Positions 1-8,669 of a DNA stretch of 64,000 bases are shown here, one piece after another. Position numbers and translations under genes: made by a program. Position 1 is the stretch's first letter. Each line of letters starts with the position of its first letter. The notes beneath the pieces were generated by a model. That model searched no databases and was not told the DNA's origin. It worked only from the letters and a program-made list of their open reading frames with translations. The stretch is from Bacteroides mediterraneensis (GTDB lineage Bacteria; Bacteroidota; Bacteroidia; Bacteroidales; Bacteroidaceae): the NCBI RefSeq assembly GCF_025993685.1, contig NZ_DAJPEN010000001.1:1674001-1738000 (forward strand). Reading direction: 5' to 3'.

Positions 1-303
1 GGCAAGAGCCGTCCATATCCTGCGCCAGGTGATTTTCTCACCTTTCACGCCTTTGGTTCCCAGACACGAGAGTGCCAGCAGAAGAACTGCGAACAGTTTC
101 GTGTAGAGGACGGAACGGAACAGTCCGGCGGTACGGTTGAAATTCACCAGTATCCTGTCCGCCACGCCGATTTCGATACCCCAGAGGCGTATGGCCTCAT
201 AGCAGAACCAATAGACGTTCATGACCACTAAAATAATACTCACGGCACGGAGAAAATCCATGATTTTCGCAAGTGCCCTCAAATCATCTTCCTGTTGTGA
301 CAT
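1..303 (-). CDS. mobC: MobC / TraG-type conjugative coupling protein, N-terminal part
   Basis: Only the first 101 codons lie in the window; the frame stays open to base 1. It starts MSQQEDDLRALAKIMDF and shows two hydrophobic segments at about residues 20-38 and 67-82, the N-terminal membrane anchor expected of a VirD4-like type IV coupling protein. In Bacteroides conjugative elements this protein docks the relaxosome to the mating channel and follows mobA and mobB, as here. The ATPase motifs are outside the window, so the family call rests on the anchor and the gene order. Confidence 0.75.
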   Translation of the reverse strand, partial: MSQQEDDLRALAKIMDFLRAVSIILVVMNVYWFCYEAIRLWGIEIGVADRILVNFNRTAGLFRSVLYTKLFAVLLLALSCLGTKGVKGEKITWRRIWTALA

Positions 304-339
304 AAATATTGATATTTTTTGAATTTGACATATATTTAT

Positions 340-502
340 TGTATATAAGAACCATATAAAATGGAAGAATTTTATAAAAGAAGGTTCAATCTTGAGTACT
401 CCTTGCGACTGATAAATCGCATGAGAGCATTGGGCCTAATGCCATAGTTGCATTTTATCAAATAGCTGCATCGTAAAGTTTTAATTACGATGCAGTTTTT
501 TT
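340..502 (+). ncRNA. Candidate small RNA between mobC and mobB
   Basis: The plus strand here has two small hairpins (405-420 and GCATT/AATGC at 427-442) and then an 11-bp perfect stem CTGCATCGTAA/TTACGATGCAG (466-495) followed by seven Ts. That is a strong intrinsic terminator pointing away from both minus-strand mob genes. A weak promoter could lie at 309-338 (TTG, 19 bp, TATATTTA). A terminator with no plus-strand gene suggests a short RNA antisense to the mobC leader and the mobB end. It could instead simply block read-through. Confidence 0.3.
466..502 (+). terminator. Intrinsic terminator, plus-strand orientation
   Basis: An 11-bp perfect stem (466-476 with 485-495) with an 8-nt loop is followed by a run of seven Ts at 496-502. 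The T run overlaps the mobB stop codon, which is on the opposite strand. Confidence 0.7.
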
Positions 503-1751
503 ATAATCCCAAGCCCCTGCGTTTCTTCTTTTTCTTCTTACGCTGCATGGCTCGGATAAAGGCTTCCTCTTCGGCATTGACCGCCGGACCTTCGGGAGTG
601 AACAGCCCCATGCCGCCCGGATAATCTACACTATCGGAAGCATCGCGCGTATAAGCCGACTCGCATTCTTCCGCCGGAACGGAGAGCCGGATCGGCGGGA
701 GTCCTGCATACGGCAGGGTGAAATGTTCCTGCAAGGCATTTGCGGAAAGTTCCTTGCCCATGCGTGAGCCGTTGAGCACACAGCCGGTGCGGTGGTCGAT
801 GAAGGTAGCTCCGTAGATACGTCCTTCCTCCGTGTGGCGCAGCACGGTGTCGATGCCCTTCTCTTTGAGCCGGGAAATGAACTTCTCCTTGTCATACGTT
901 TCTCCTAGTACGGCAAGTACGGTGCGTTTTGTCACGTCCGCCAGCTTCCTGTCCCTGATGTCCTGTCCGGAACGGGCGAACTTCTTCTGCACGGCATCAT
1001 AGCCGACCGTCTTTCCGAAGAGCGAGGACTTGAACGGATTGCCGGCCTTGTTCCCGGCACCGTCCGTGGCGGAATAGACCAGTCCGCGGTACTCACGTCC
1101 GCGCACGTTTCCCTGAGTTTCCTCGACGGTCACATTATAAAGGGAAAGAAGGGCGCGGTATTCGCCCATCGTCTGGAAACGGTATTGCCTGCATACCGCC
1201 TTCACGGTGTTGCCGACCTGCCTCTTGACATCACCGGCAGAAACATCCACTCCGTGCAGCGGATTTTCAAGACGCTCGCTCCGGCGTTCTGCCGGACGAA
1301 GCCCGTATTTTTCCTCCAGCTCCCGGCGTATGCGGTCACTGCGGCGAAAAAGGAAATCGCAGTTGAGCCGCCTGCCGTTCTCATCCACATTGACCGTCAC
1401 GATATGCACATGGTGTCGGTCTATATCCTCGTGCTTATATATCATATAAGGCTGCTCCCCGAAACCGAGCCTCTCCAGATATTCCCTTGCGATGTTCTGC
1501 AGGTCCGTATCCGTGAGCCTGTCCTCCGGGTGCGGATTGAGCGATATATGCACCACCGGTTTCTCCACCCTTGTCTGTGAGGGCATGTAAAGCAGAAAGT
1601 CGTTCAACGCACGTCCGATGTCCACCGTGCCCGTACCGTCGTTATAGATCTTGTTGGTGGCAAGGAGCTTTCCCCTTGCCTCGTTGATTTTCTCCCCGTT
1701 GTAGGCAAGTGCGCCGTACAACGAGCTTCCCATGCTGATTTTTGCTACCAT
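501..1751 (-). CDS. mobB: MobB relaxase / mobilization nuclease
   Basis: A protein of about 416 residues that nicks oriT and leads the transferred strand into the recipient. The N-terminal relaxase domain carries the histidine-rich metal-binding motif (DIDRHHVHIV near residue 110), and the catalytic region starts with MVAKISMGSSLYGALAYN, as in the Bacteroides MobB family. The C-terminus ends in a lysine/arginine tract. I chose the ATG at 1751 rather than the GTG one codon upstream because it overlaps the mobA stop (TGATG), implying translational coupling. mobA lies upstream and mobC downstream. Confidence 0.9.
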   Translation of the reverse strand: MVAKISMGSSLYGALAYNGEKINEARGKLLATNKIYNDGTGTVDIGRALNDFLLYMPSQTRVEKPVVHISLNPHPEDRLTDTDLQNIAREYLERLGFGEQPYMIYKHEDIDRHHVHIVTVNVDENGRRLNCDFLFRRSDRIRRELEEKYGLRPAERRSERLENPLHGVDVSAGDVKRQVGNTVKAVCRQYRFQTMGEYRALLSLYNVTVEETQGNVRGREYRGLVYSATDGAGNKAGNPFKSSLFGKTVGYDAVQKKFARSGQDIRDRKLADVTKRTVLAVLGETYDKEKFISRLKEKGIDTVLRHTEEGRIYGATFIDHRTGCVLNGSRMGKELSANALQEHFTLPYAGLPPIRLSVPAEECESAYTRDASDSVDYPGGMGLFTPEGPAVNAEEEAFIRAMQRKKKKKKRRGLGL

Positions 1752-2236
1752 CACCCCTGATTTTTGTCATTCTCCAATCCCGTTTCCATGACGGCATTCT
1801 TCGCCGCCCATTCTTTCAGTTCCTCAGAAAGCCCTACAATCTGACGGCTCAGCTTCACAAGTTCGATGGTATCCTGCTCCAGCCGGAAGAGCAGAGCCAT
1901 CGCCTTCTTCTCGGAAAAGTGCATCCTCAGTTCCTTGACCACCTGATTGTAATTGGTTCCCACTGCCCGGAACTGGGCATGAAAATCGGACAGTCTGGTG
2001 CAATATTCCACCAGTGTCTTGTCCACTTTCAGCACCTTGAACGGTCTTCCGAAGAAGTGTTCCTTGAGGAATACGGATCTGGCATAGGCACCCGATTTCT
2101 CGAACATGGCGAGGAAACGGTTGTGCTCCACCTCGTTGAAACGGACGGTGTAGCGGTACACCGCCGGGTCGATTTTGGGATTTCTCCCGGTCTTTCCGCC
2201 CTTTTTCGGCGGACTGTTCTTCTTTTTCTCAATCAT
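1751..2236 (-). CDS. mobA: MobA relaxosome accessory protein
   Basis: A basic 161-residue protein with a lysine-rich start (MIEKKKNSPPKKGGKTGR) and the compact helical region of plasmid mobilization proteins such as MobA/MobC of Bacteroides elements, which bind oriT next to the relaxase. It opens the mob operon and overlaps mobB. The hairpin-rich region just upstream fits its expected oriT target. Family assignment is firm; the DNA-binding role is from family knowledge. Confidence 0.85.
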   Translation of the reverse strand: MIEKKKNSPPKKGGKTGRNPKIDPAVYRYTVRFNEVEHNRFLAMFEKSGAYARSVFLKEHFFGRPFKVLKVDKTLVEYCTRLSDFHAQFRAVGTNYNQVVKELRMHFSEKKAMALLFRLEQDTIELVKLSRQIVGLSEELKEWAAKNAVMETGLENDKNQG

Positions 2237-2239
2237 ATT

Positions 2240-2530
2240 ACTTAGGATTTAGCGGTTACACGGCACAAGCCCCGCCTTGGGGACATTCCACCGCAGGTTT
2301 TTCAGGCTTCCCGACTTCGGAGAGGAAGCCCGCCCCCTGCAAAGGCAAGTGCTTTTCAGGGATGCTCAAATCATTTTGAGCCGCTGAAAAGACATCTTGC
2401 TGTTGGCTGGAGCCAACAAAAATCCGTCGGGGACGGATTGGAAAGGAAACCTTCAGACCCACGGCTTTGCCCGTAGCGGGAAACCCTGCCGTTCGGGGGC
2501 AAAGTTACGGTGATAAACGGTTGTGGAATA
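2240..2530 (-). other. Putative oriT region with mob promoter
   Basis: A GC-rich, non-coding stretch upstream of mobA packed with inverted repeats. They are nested arms CTTTTCAG/CTGAAAAG around GCTCAAA/TTTTGAGC (2352-2391), GTTGGCT/AGCCAAC (2402-2417) and AATCCGTC/GACGGATT (2421-2439). A minus-strand Bacteroides -7 box TAACTTTG lies at 2500-2507. The position immediately 5' of mobA matches oriT of CTnDOT-type elements. The nick site itself cannot be read from sequence alone. Confidence 0.55.
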
Positions 2531-2938
2531 GTGTATTAAGTAAGCCAATCGCTGCCTATCGGCGCAACATGCTGCCAGTTGTCCGGGAAGTGATACAACT
2601 TCCATTATTTCCATGTTTATTTGCATCGTGATTCAAAAAAACAGTGATTTGAAGATATGAGAAATGACATCATCCAATACCCGAAAATTCAAACCGGCAA
2701 ACATTTGCCGAAACGGTTATCCGGTTCAGCGGATAACTGCATATTCAATGACCCGGTGACTTACAGATTCAATGATTTCATGACGTACTGTCGTCAGTCA
2801 CCAATTATCCGAAACATTGTTTCACCAATGAACCGGATACGTGATGAACCGCCTGTTTGCAGATTCATTGAAGCGGAAACGGAAATCACCGGTTCTGTAT
2901 GGAAACAACAAATCATTTTATCAATAACTTAAATATCT
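2531..2938 (+). promoter_or_regulatory. Structured leader of the tra operon
   Basis: About 400 nt with no convincing gene precede traA. It contains successive hairpins CGGCAAA/TTTGCCG (2695-2710), GTTATCCG/CGGATAAC (2716-2737), TGACG/CGTCA (2781-2796) and CATTG/CAATG (about 2815-2830), plus repeated CCGG-containing words. A 91-codon frame (2657-2932) overlaps these hairpins but resembles no family I know. In CTnDOT the tra operon is controlled after initiation by a small RNA acting on its leader, so a regulatory leader is a reasonable reading. Confidence 0.45.
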
Positions 2939-3706
2939 ATGACAATGAGTAATGAAATCTTCGTTGCATTCGCAACACAGAAAGGCGGTATCGGAAAATC
3001 CACCATTACGGCGCTTGCCGCCAACTATCTCCACAACGTGAAAGGTTACAATGTAGCCGTGATAGACTGCGATGCCCCGCAGCACAGCATCTACGGACTC
3101 CGTGAGCGCGAAACAAAACTGATTGACGAGAGCCGGTACTTCAAGGCACTCGCCTGCGAGCATTTCCGCAAGCTGAAAAGGAATGCCTATCCGGTCATTG
3201 CCAGCGATGCGGTGAACGCCCTTGATGACGCGGAAAAGCTGATAAGCGGGGAAGCGGTCAAGCCGGACATCGTGTTTTTTGACATGCCGGGAACGCTCAA
3301 AAGCAACGGCGTGGTGAAAACCCTGTCGCAAATGGACTATATCTTCGCCCCCATGAGCGCCGACCGCTTTGTCGTGGAAAGCACGCTGCAATTCGCCGCT
3401 ATGTTCCGTAACAACCTCATGACGACGGGGCGGTCGAAAACCAAAGGACTGTACCTGTTCTGGACGATGGTGGACGGCAGGGAGAAAAACGGGCTGTATG
3501 ATGTTTATGAGGACGTCATAGCGGACATGGGACTTTCGATACTCTCGACCCGCCTGCCGGACAGCAAGAAATTCCGACGCGACCTTTCGGAAGAACGCAA
3601 AAGCGTGTTCCGATCGACCATATTCCCCACTGAGGCGTCACTCCTGAAAGGGAGCGGCATCCGCGAGTTTTCGGAAGAGATATGTAAAATCATTACCGGG
3701 CGTTGA
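2939..3706 (+). CDS. traA: TraA, ParA/MinD-type ATPase
   Basis: A 255-residue ParA-family ATPase that opens the tra operon. The deviant Walker A is FATQKGGIGKST near residue 12, Walker A' is VAVIDCDAPQHS near residue 40, and DIVFFDMPG follows near residue 110. In Bacteroides conjugative elements this gene always heads the transfer operon; a role in DNA or complex positioning is inferred from the family. A second ATG two codons downstream (2945) is an alternative start. Confidence 0.9.
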   Translation: MTMSNEIFVAFATQKGGIGKSTITALAANYLHNVKGYNVAVIDCDAPQHSIYGLRERETKLIDESRYFKALACEHFRKLKRNAYPVIASDAVNALDDAEKLISGEAVKPDIVFFDMPGTLKSNGVVKTLSQMDYIFAPMSADRFVVESTLQFAAMFRNNLMTTGRSKTKGLYLFWTMVDGREKNGLYDVYEDVIADMGLSILSTRLPDSKKFRRDLSEERKSVFRSTIFPTEASLLKGSGIREFSEEICKIITGR

Positions 3707-3708
3707 GC

Positions 3709-4131
3709 ATGGGCAGCAGGAAAGTGAATACGGAGGACATTGACGAGGAACTGTTGATCGCCTCTATCGGCAGACGCACGCAGGACGGCAACACACGGCC
3801 TGCACAGGAACCCCCTGCCGCTCCGGCCGAAGAAAGTACAGGCGGAACGGAACCGCCGGCGGCAAAGGAGAAAACGTCAAGAGAAAGCAGCCGACGGAAA
3901 CGGCAGGAGGAAGACTATATGATGTTTCTGCGCCGCAATGAGCTGAAAACCCGCCAGTGTGTCTATATCAGCCGCGACGTACACAGCAAGATTCTGAAAA
4001 TCGTGAATGACATTGCCGGACGTGAGATAACTGTCGGCGGCTACGTGGACACCGTACTGCGGCAACATCTGGAACAGCACAAGGAACAGATCAACGAACT
4101 GTACAAGAAACAAAGAGATGATTTAATCTAA
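3709..4131 (+). CDS. traB: TraB-like DUF3408 protein
   Basis: A 140-residue protein of the DUF3408 family found in Bacteroides conjugative transposons. The first 65 residues are low-complexity, rich in Ala, Pro and Glu. The conserved C-terminal part (about 75-135, with VYISRDVHSKILKIV) resembles a ribbon-helix-helix DNA-binding fold. The start chosen is the ATG just after the traA stop; an in-frame TTG lies two codons earlier. It probably works with TraA as a partition-type pair, which is inference. Confidence 0.8.
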   Translation: MGSRKVNTEDIDEELLIASIGRRTQDGNTRPAQEPPAAPAEESTGGTEPPAAKEKTSRESSRRKRQEEDYMMFLRRNELKTRQCVYISRDVHSKILKIVNDIAGREITVGGYVDTVLRQHLEQHKEQINELYKKQRDDLI

Positions 4132-4143
4132 AAATCAACGACA

Positions 4144-4500
4144 ATGGAACATAAAAAAAGAAAAGCAAGACCGCATGACAGCGGCAAGGAAATGATTACC
4201 GTCGGGATACAGACGAACGTGGAAATCGTGTCGTCCTCACCGGCAAGGGGCAAATACAGCGAAAAGGAGTATGAACGGCTGTTCATCCGGGAGTCCGGGA
4301 TGCGGGCACGCGACGGGAAAATGACATATATACGCCGTGATTACCATAACCGTATCAGGCGTATCATACGGGTCATCGGACATGACCGGCTCTCGATGTC
4401 GGCCTACATCGACCATGTGCTTACCCTGCATTTCGGGCAGTCCGACGAGGCAATAAAAAGCCTGTACGAGAAGAATTATGAAAAGGAATATCAACCATAA
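4144..4500 (+). CDS. traC: TraC-like DUF3408 protein
   Basis: A 118-residue second DUF3408 paralogue with a basic N-terminus. It has the same core as TraB (TYIRRDYHNRIRRIIRVIG, then SMSAYIDHVL), suggesting a DNA-binding ribbon-helix-helix domain. Having two DUF3408 genes behind traA is the normal CTnDOT-type layout. Twelve bases separate it from traB. Confidence 0.75.
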   Translation: MEHKKRKARPHDSGKEMITVGIQTNVEIVSSSPARGKYSEKEYERLFIRESGMRARDGKMTYIRRDYHNRIRRIIRVIGHDRLSMSAYIDHVLTLHFGQSDEAIKSLYEKNYEKEYQP

Positions 4501-4510
4501 GAATGAAACG

Positions 4511-4588
4511 ATGAAAAGAAGACAGGAAAACAGAAAATACGCGAGTGAGAAACATAAGTCCAACATAAACGACGGAAAACGCCCATGA
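4511..4588 (+). CDS. 25-codon upstream ORF overlapping traD
   Basis: A short, very basic reading frame (MKRRQENRKYASEKHK...) whose stop codon overlaps the traD start in an ATGA arrangement. That geometry usually means translational coupling, so ribosomes finishing this peptide could restart on traD. Whether the peptide has a function is unknown. A similar micro-ORF precedes traE. Confidence 0.35.
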   Translation: MKRRQENRKYASEKHKSNINDGKRP

Positions 4589-5313
4589 GCCTGACCACAA
4601 TCCTATTGACCGTATCGGTCGCCTGCAACGTATGGTTCGTGTTCCTGCTCATGTATGACCGGATCATGGAAACGAGGCTGTTCCGCTTCTTCGGGAAACT
4701 GGCAGGCATCTGGAAGTCGCTCCATGCGGAGGAAAAGGACAGCAGCCCGGAAGCGGATGCGTCCGCCACCGCCACGGCACCGGAAATCATCGGCAAGAGC
4801 CGTTTCAGAATGACGGTAACCCGGACAATGACTACCGTACCGAAGCCACAAGCTGCCACTTCGGATAAAGGCGAGGAAGTGCAGAGTGATGATGTTACCT
4901 TTGCCGACGAAGCCGAAAGGAAGACGGCACGGGTACCGGAAGAGAAGTTCGACGAAGTATTCAGCAACATACCTCCTGAAGAGGTTGAGTACGGCGAAGG
5001 TGAACCGGAAGAGGAAACCCCAGACAGACGTCAGGCTTCCGGCAGCAGCTTTGACGAGATTGAAAAGGCCGTCAAGACCGCCCGAAATCCAGATGCGACA
5101 CGGACGGAACGTGAACAGGCTGCAAAGGTATTTGTCGAAATGGAGGGTACGGAGCTGTATGACATGCTTATGGAAGGTTCCACCGAAATGAGCGTCCGTA
5201 TCAAGGGGCTGATTGAAATCCGGTTGAAAGAGCAGGAAGTCGAGTTTCTGGTACCCGACAACATCGACGAGTTTGACATCCGCAAATATGCAACGACAAC
5301 CAAAAAGGAATGA
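4585..5313 (+). CDS. traD: TraD-position conjugal protein
   Basis: A 242-residue protein with one N-terminal transmembrane helix (about residues 3-22, TTILLTVSVACNVWFVFLLM), then a long acidic, low-complexity middle and a C-terminal helical region. I recognise no enzymatic motif. It occupies the traD position between the DUF3408 genes and traE in CTnDOT-type operons. The topology suggests a membrane-tethered cytoplasmic scaffold or accessory protein; that role is inferred. Confidence 0.7.
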   Translation: MSLTTILLTVSVACNVWFVFLLMYDRIMETRLFRFFGKLAGIWKSLHAEEKDSSPEADASATATAPEIIGKSRFRMTVTRTMTTVPKPQAATSDKGEEVQSDDVTFADEAERKTARVPEEKFDEVFSNIPPEEVEYGEGEPEEETPDRRQASGSSFDEIEKAVKTARNPDATRTEREQAAKVFVEMEGTELYDMLMEGSTEMSVRIKGLIEIRLKEQEVEFLVPDNIDEFDIRKYATTTKKE

Positions 5314-5431
5314 AGAAAGAACAGTAGTACCGACACCCGGAAAGCGGATACAAGGTAACCGCCTGCCGGAACGGACAATCCCAAGTCCGTGGAACCAAAA
5401 GGGAGACCACTAAACCAAAAACAAAATCAGT

Positions 5432-5491
5432 ATGAACCGCCGGAAGAAGGACTATCCACCCTTTGACGGCACAAACAAAAAGTATTTATGA
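5432..5491 (+). CDS. 19-codon upstream ORF overlapping traE
   Basis: A tiny frame (MNRRKKDYPPFDGTNKKYL) whose stop overlaps the traE ATG as ATGA. Like the micro-ORF before traD it is short and basic at its start, so translational coupling is the likeliest reason for it. Confidence 0.35.
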   Translation: MNRRKKDYPPFDGTNKKYL

Positions 5492-5805
5492 ACAGAAACA
5501 TCAAGAACAGCAAGAAAATCATCCTTTCGGCAGCACTTCTCATCGCTGCCGTATCATCCGCTTTCGCACAGGACAACGGACTGGCAGGCATCAACGAGGC
5601 CACTTCAATGGTCACTTCCTATTTTGACCCCGGAACGAAGCTGATATACGCCATCGGCGCCGTTGTCGGTCTGATAGGTGGCGTAAAAGTCTATGGCAAA
5701 TTCTCGTCCGGTGATCCTGACACCAGCAAGACCGCCGCTTCGTGGTTCGGTGCGTGTATCTTCCTGATTGTGGCGGCGACAATCCTCCGTTCATTCTTCC
5801 TTTAA
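5488..5805 (+). CDS. traE: TraE, DUF4134 membrane protein
   Basis: A 105-residue DUF4134 protein. It has a signal peptide ending near SSAFAQ (residue 29) and two hydrophobic segments (about 52-70 and 85-103) around a short GKFSSGDPDTSK loop. The size and topology resemble VirB2-type pilin subunits of type IV secretion systems, which is how the family is usually interpreted. It is followed eight bases later by traF. Confidence 0.88.
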   Translation: MNRNIKNSKKIILSAALLIAAVSSAFAQDNGLAGINEATSMVTSYFDPGTKLIYAIGAVVGLIGGVKVYGKFSSGDPDTSKTAASWFGACIFLIVAATILRSFFL

Positions 5806-5813
5806 TATACGGT

Positions 5814-6146
5814 ATGGCTGAATATCCGATCAACAAGGGTATCGGCCGTTCGGTTGAGTTCAAGGGACTAAAGGCACAATACCTGTTCATCTTCGTGGGC
5901 GGGCTTCTGGCCCTCTTTGTCCTGTTCGTCATCCTCTATATGGTCGGAACCGACCAATGGATATGTATCGGCATCGGTGTGACAGGCGCCTCCGTCCTTG
6001 TATGGCAGACCTTCGCGCTGAATGCCCGGTACGGCGAACACGGGCTGATGAAGCTGGGTGCCGCAAGAAGCCATCCCCGTTACCTGACCAACCGTCGGTG
6101 CATTGCCCGGCTGCTTAAACGAAAAAGAAAGGAAGAGAAAATATGA
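5814..6146 (+). CDS. traF: TraF, DUF4133 VirB3-like protein
   Basis: A 110-residue DUF4133 protein starting MAEYPINKGIGRSVEFKGLK, with two adjacent membrane helices (about 24-44 and 50-68) and a basic C-terminal tail. The arrangement is that of VirB3, which partners the VirB4 ATPase. The next gene, traG, is exactly that ATPase and overlaps its stop by four bases. The ATG at 5814 is preferred over the longer frame because it gives the conserved family start. Confidence 0.87.
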   Translation: MAEYPINKGIGRSVEFKGLKAQYLFIFVGGLLALFVLFVILYMVGTDQWICIGIGVTGASVLVWQTFALNARYGEHGLMKLGAARSHPRYLTNRRCIARLLKRKRKEEKI

Positions 6147-8653
6147 GAAACGTATCAAGAATAACTACACTGGAAAACAAGTTCCCCCTGCTTGCAGTGG
6201 AACACGGCTGCATCGTATCAAAGGATGCCGACCTGACGGTCGCCTACGAAGTCGAACTGCCGGAGCTTTACACGGTCACGGGTGCGGAGTACGAGGCGAT
6301 ACACGGGTGCTGGTGCAAGGCCATCAAGGTGCTGCCGGACTTCTCCATCGTCCACAAGCAGGACTGGTTCATCCGTGAGACGTACAGACCGGAACTGCAA
6401 AAGGAGGACATGAGCTTCCTCTCGCGCAGCTTCGAGCGTCATTTCAACGAGCGACCCTATCTGCGCCATACCTGCTACCTGTACCTGACGAAAACGACCA
6501 GGGAACGTAACCGGATGCAGAGCAACTTCAGCACGCTGTGCAGGGGACACATCATCCCGAAGGAACTGGACAGGGAGACATCGGAAAAGTTTCTGGAGGC
6601 AACGGAACAGTTCGCCCGTATCATGAACGACAGCGGCTTTGTCCGACTGCGCCGGCTCGGTACGGATGAGATAGTCGGCACAGACGACAGGAAGGGACTG
6701 TTGGAACGCTATTTTTCGCTGATGTCTGAAAACGACGTCGCCCTGCAGGACATCGACCTTTCGGCAAAGGGGATGCGCATCGGTGACAATTACCTGTGCC
6801 TGCACACGCTTTCCGACACGGAGGACCTGCCCGGCAAGGTGGCTACCGACAGCCGCTATGAGCGTCTTTCCACCGACCGCTCGGACTGCCGTCTTTCGTT
6901 TGCCAGTCCCGTGGGACTACTGCTTCCCTGCAACCATGTCTATAACCAGTATGTGATACTGGACAACAGCGAGGAGAACCTGCGTAAGTTCGAGAAGTCC
7001 GCCCGCAACATGCAATCCCTGTCCCGCTATTCAAGGAGCAACAGCATCAACCGTGAATGGATAGACCAGTACCTGAACGAAGCCCATTCCTACGGGCTGA
7101 CCTCGGTACGCGCACATTTCAATGTCATGGCGTGGAGCGATGATGCGGAGGAACTCCGGCACATCAAAAATGACGTGGGCAGCCAGCTGGCAAGCATGGA
7201 GTGTATGCCCCGGCACAACACCGTTGACTGTCCGACCCTGTTCTGGGCGGCCATACCCGGCAATGCCGCCGATTTCCCTGCCGAAGAGAGCTTCTACACC
7301 TTCACCGAACAGGCGGTATGCTTCTTTACGGAAGAGACCAACTACCGCAGCTCGCTTTCGCCTTTCGGCATAAAGATGGTGGACCGTCTGACGGGAAAGC
7401 CGCTGCACATCGACATTTCCGACCTTCCGATGAAACGCGGCATCACGACCAACCGCAACAAGTTCGTGCTGGGACCGAGCGGCAGCGGCAAGTCGTTCTT
7501 CATGAACCATCTTGTCCGGCAGTATTATGAACAGGGAACGCACGTTGTCCTTGTGGATACCGGAAACTCGTATCAGGGATTGTGCGAAATGATCCGGCGT
7601 AAGACACACGGCGAAGACGGCGTGTATTATACCTACACGGAAGAAAAGCCCATTTCGTTCAATCCGTTCTATACGGACGACTATGTGTTTGACGTGGAGA
7701 AGAAGGACAGCATCAAGACCCTGCTGCTGACCATCTGGAAATCGGAGGACGACAAGGTATCAAAGACCGAAAGCGGAGAGCTGGGCAGCGCCGTGAACGC
7801 CTACATAGAGCGTATCAAGGCAGACCGGAGCATCGTTCCCTCGTTCAACACCTTTTACGAATACATGCGCGATGACTACCGCCGTGAACTGGCCGGACGT
7901 GAAATCAAGGTAGAGAAGTCCGACTTCAACATTGACAACATGCTGACCACCATGAGGCAATACTACAGGGGCGGACGCTATGACTTCCTGCTGAACTCGG
8001 AAGAAAACATCGACCTGCTGAACAAGCGGTTCATCGTGTTCGAAATTGATTCCATAAAAGAAAACCGCGAACTGTTTCCGGTGGTGACCATCATCATCAT
8101 GGAGGCGTTCATCAACAAGATGCGCCGCCTGAAGGGAGTGAGAAAACAGCTGATTGTGGAAGAAGCCTGGAAAGCACTCTCGTCGGCGAACATGGCGGAA
8201 TATCTCCGCTACATGTACAAGACGGTGAGAAAGTATTTCGGCGAGGCGATTGTCGTCACGCAGGAAGTGGACGACATCATCTCATCGCCCGTAGTCAAGG
8301 AGAGCATCATCAACAATTCCGACTGCAAGATACTGCTTGACCAGAGGAAGTACATGAACAAGTTCGACCAGATACAGACCCTGCTCGGACTGACGGAAAA
8401 GGAGAAGTCGCAGATTCTTTCCATCAACATGGCGAACAACCCGTCGCGGCTCTACAAGGAGGTGTGGATAGGGCTTGGCGGTACGCAGTCGGCAGTCTAT
8501 GCCACGGAAGTGAGTCCGGAGGAATATCTGGCTTATACGACGGAAGAATCGGAAAAGACGGAGGTTTACCGCCTGGCGGAAAAACTGGGCGGTGACATAG
8601 AGGGAGCCATCCGGCAGCTTGCGGAAAGAAGGCGAGAAGAACGGAAAGGCTGA
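6143..8653 (+). CDS. traG: TraG, VirB4-family conjugation ATPase
   Basis: An 836-residue cytoplasmic ATPase that powers assembly and transport through the mating channel. An N-terminal VirB4 domain is followed by the ATPase domain with Walker A GPSGSGKSFFMNH near residue 443 and Walker B QLIVEEAWKAL near residue 667. The length is normal for the Bacteroides TraG family. It is coupled to traF by an ATGA overlap, matching the VirB3-VirB4 pairing of type IV secretion systems. Confidence 0.93.
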   Translation: MRNVSRITTLENKFPLLAVEHGCIVSKDADLTVAYEVELPELYTVTGAEYEAIHGCWCKAIKVLPDFSIVHKQDWFIRETYRPELQKEDMSFLSRSFERHFNERPYLRHTCYLYLTKTTRERNRMQSNFSTLCRGHIIPKELDRETSEKFLEATEQFARIMNDSGFVRLRRLGTDEIVGTDDRKGLLERYFSLMSENDVALQDIDLSAKGMRIGDNYLCLHTLSDTEDLPGKVATDSRYERLSTDRSDCRLSFASPVGLLLPCNHVYNQYVILDNSEENLRKFEKSARNMQSLSRYSRSNSINREWIDQYLNEAHSYGLTSVRAHFNVMAWSDDAEELRHIKNDVGSQLASMECMPRHNTVDCPTLFWAAIPGNAADFPAEESFYTFTEQAVCFFTEETNYRSSLSPFGIKMVDRLTGKPLHIDISDLPMKRGITTNRNKFVLGPSGSGKSFFMNHLVRQYYEQGTHVVLVDTGNSYQGLCEMIRRKTHGEDGVYYTYTEEKPISFNPFYTDDYVFDVEKKDSIKTLLLTIWKSEDDKVSKTESGELGSAVNAYIERIKADRSIVPSFNTFYEYMRDDYRRELAGREIKVEKSDFNIDNMLTTMRQYYRGGRYDFLLNSEENIDLLNKRFIVFEIDSIKENRELFPVVTIIIMEAFINKMRRLKGVRKQLIVEEAWKALSSANMAEYLRYMYKTVRKYFGEAIVVTQEVDDIISSPVVKESIINNSDCKILLDQRKYMNKFDQIQTLLGLTEKEKSQILSINMANNPSRLYKEVWIGLGGTQSAVYATEVSPEEYLAYTTEESEKTEVYRLAEKLGGDIEGAIRQLAERRREERKG

Positions 8654-8669
8654 AAAATGAAAAAGATTC

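Noticed and set aside
2657..2932. 91-codon frame before traA
   Set aside because: It overlaps four successive hairpins and resembles no family; a structured leader explains the sequence better.
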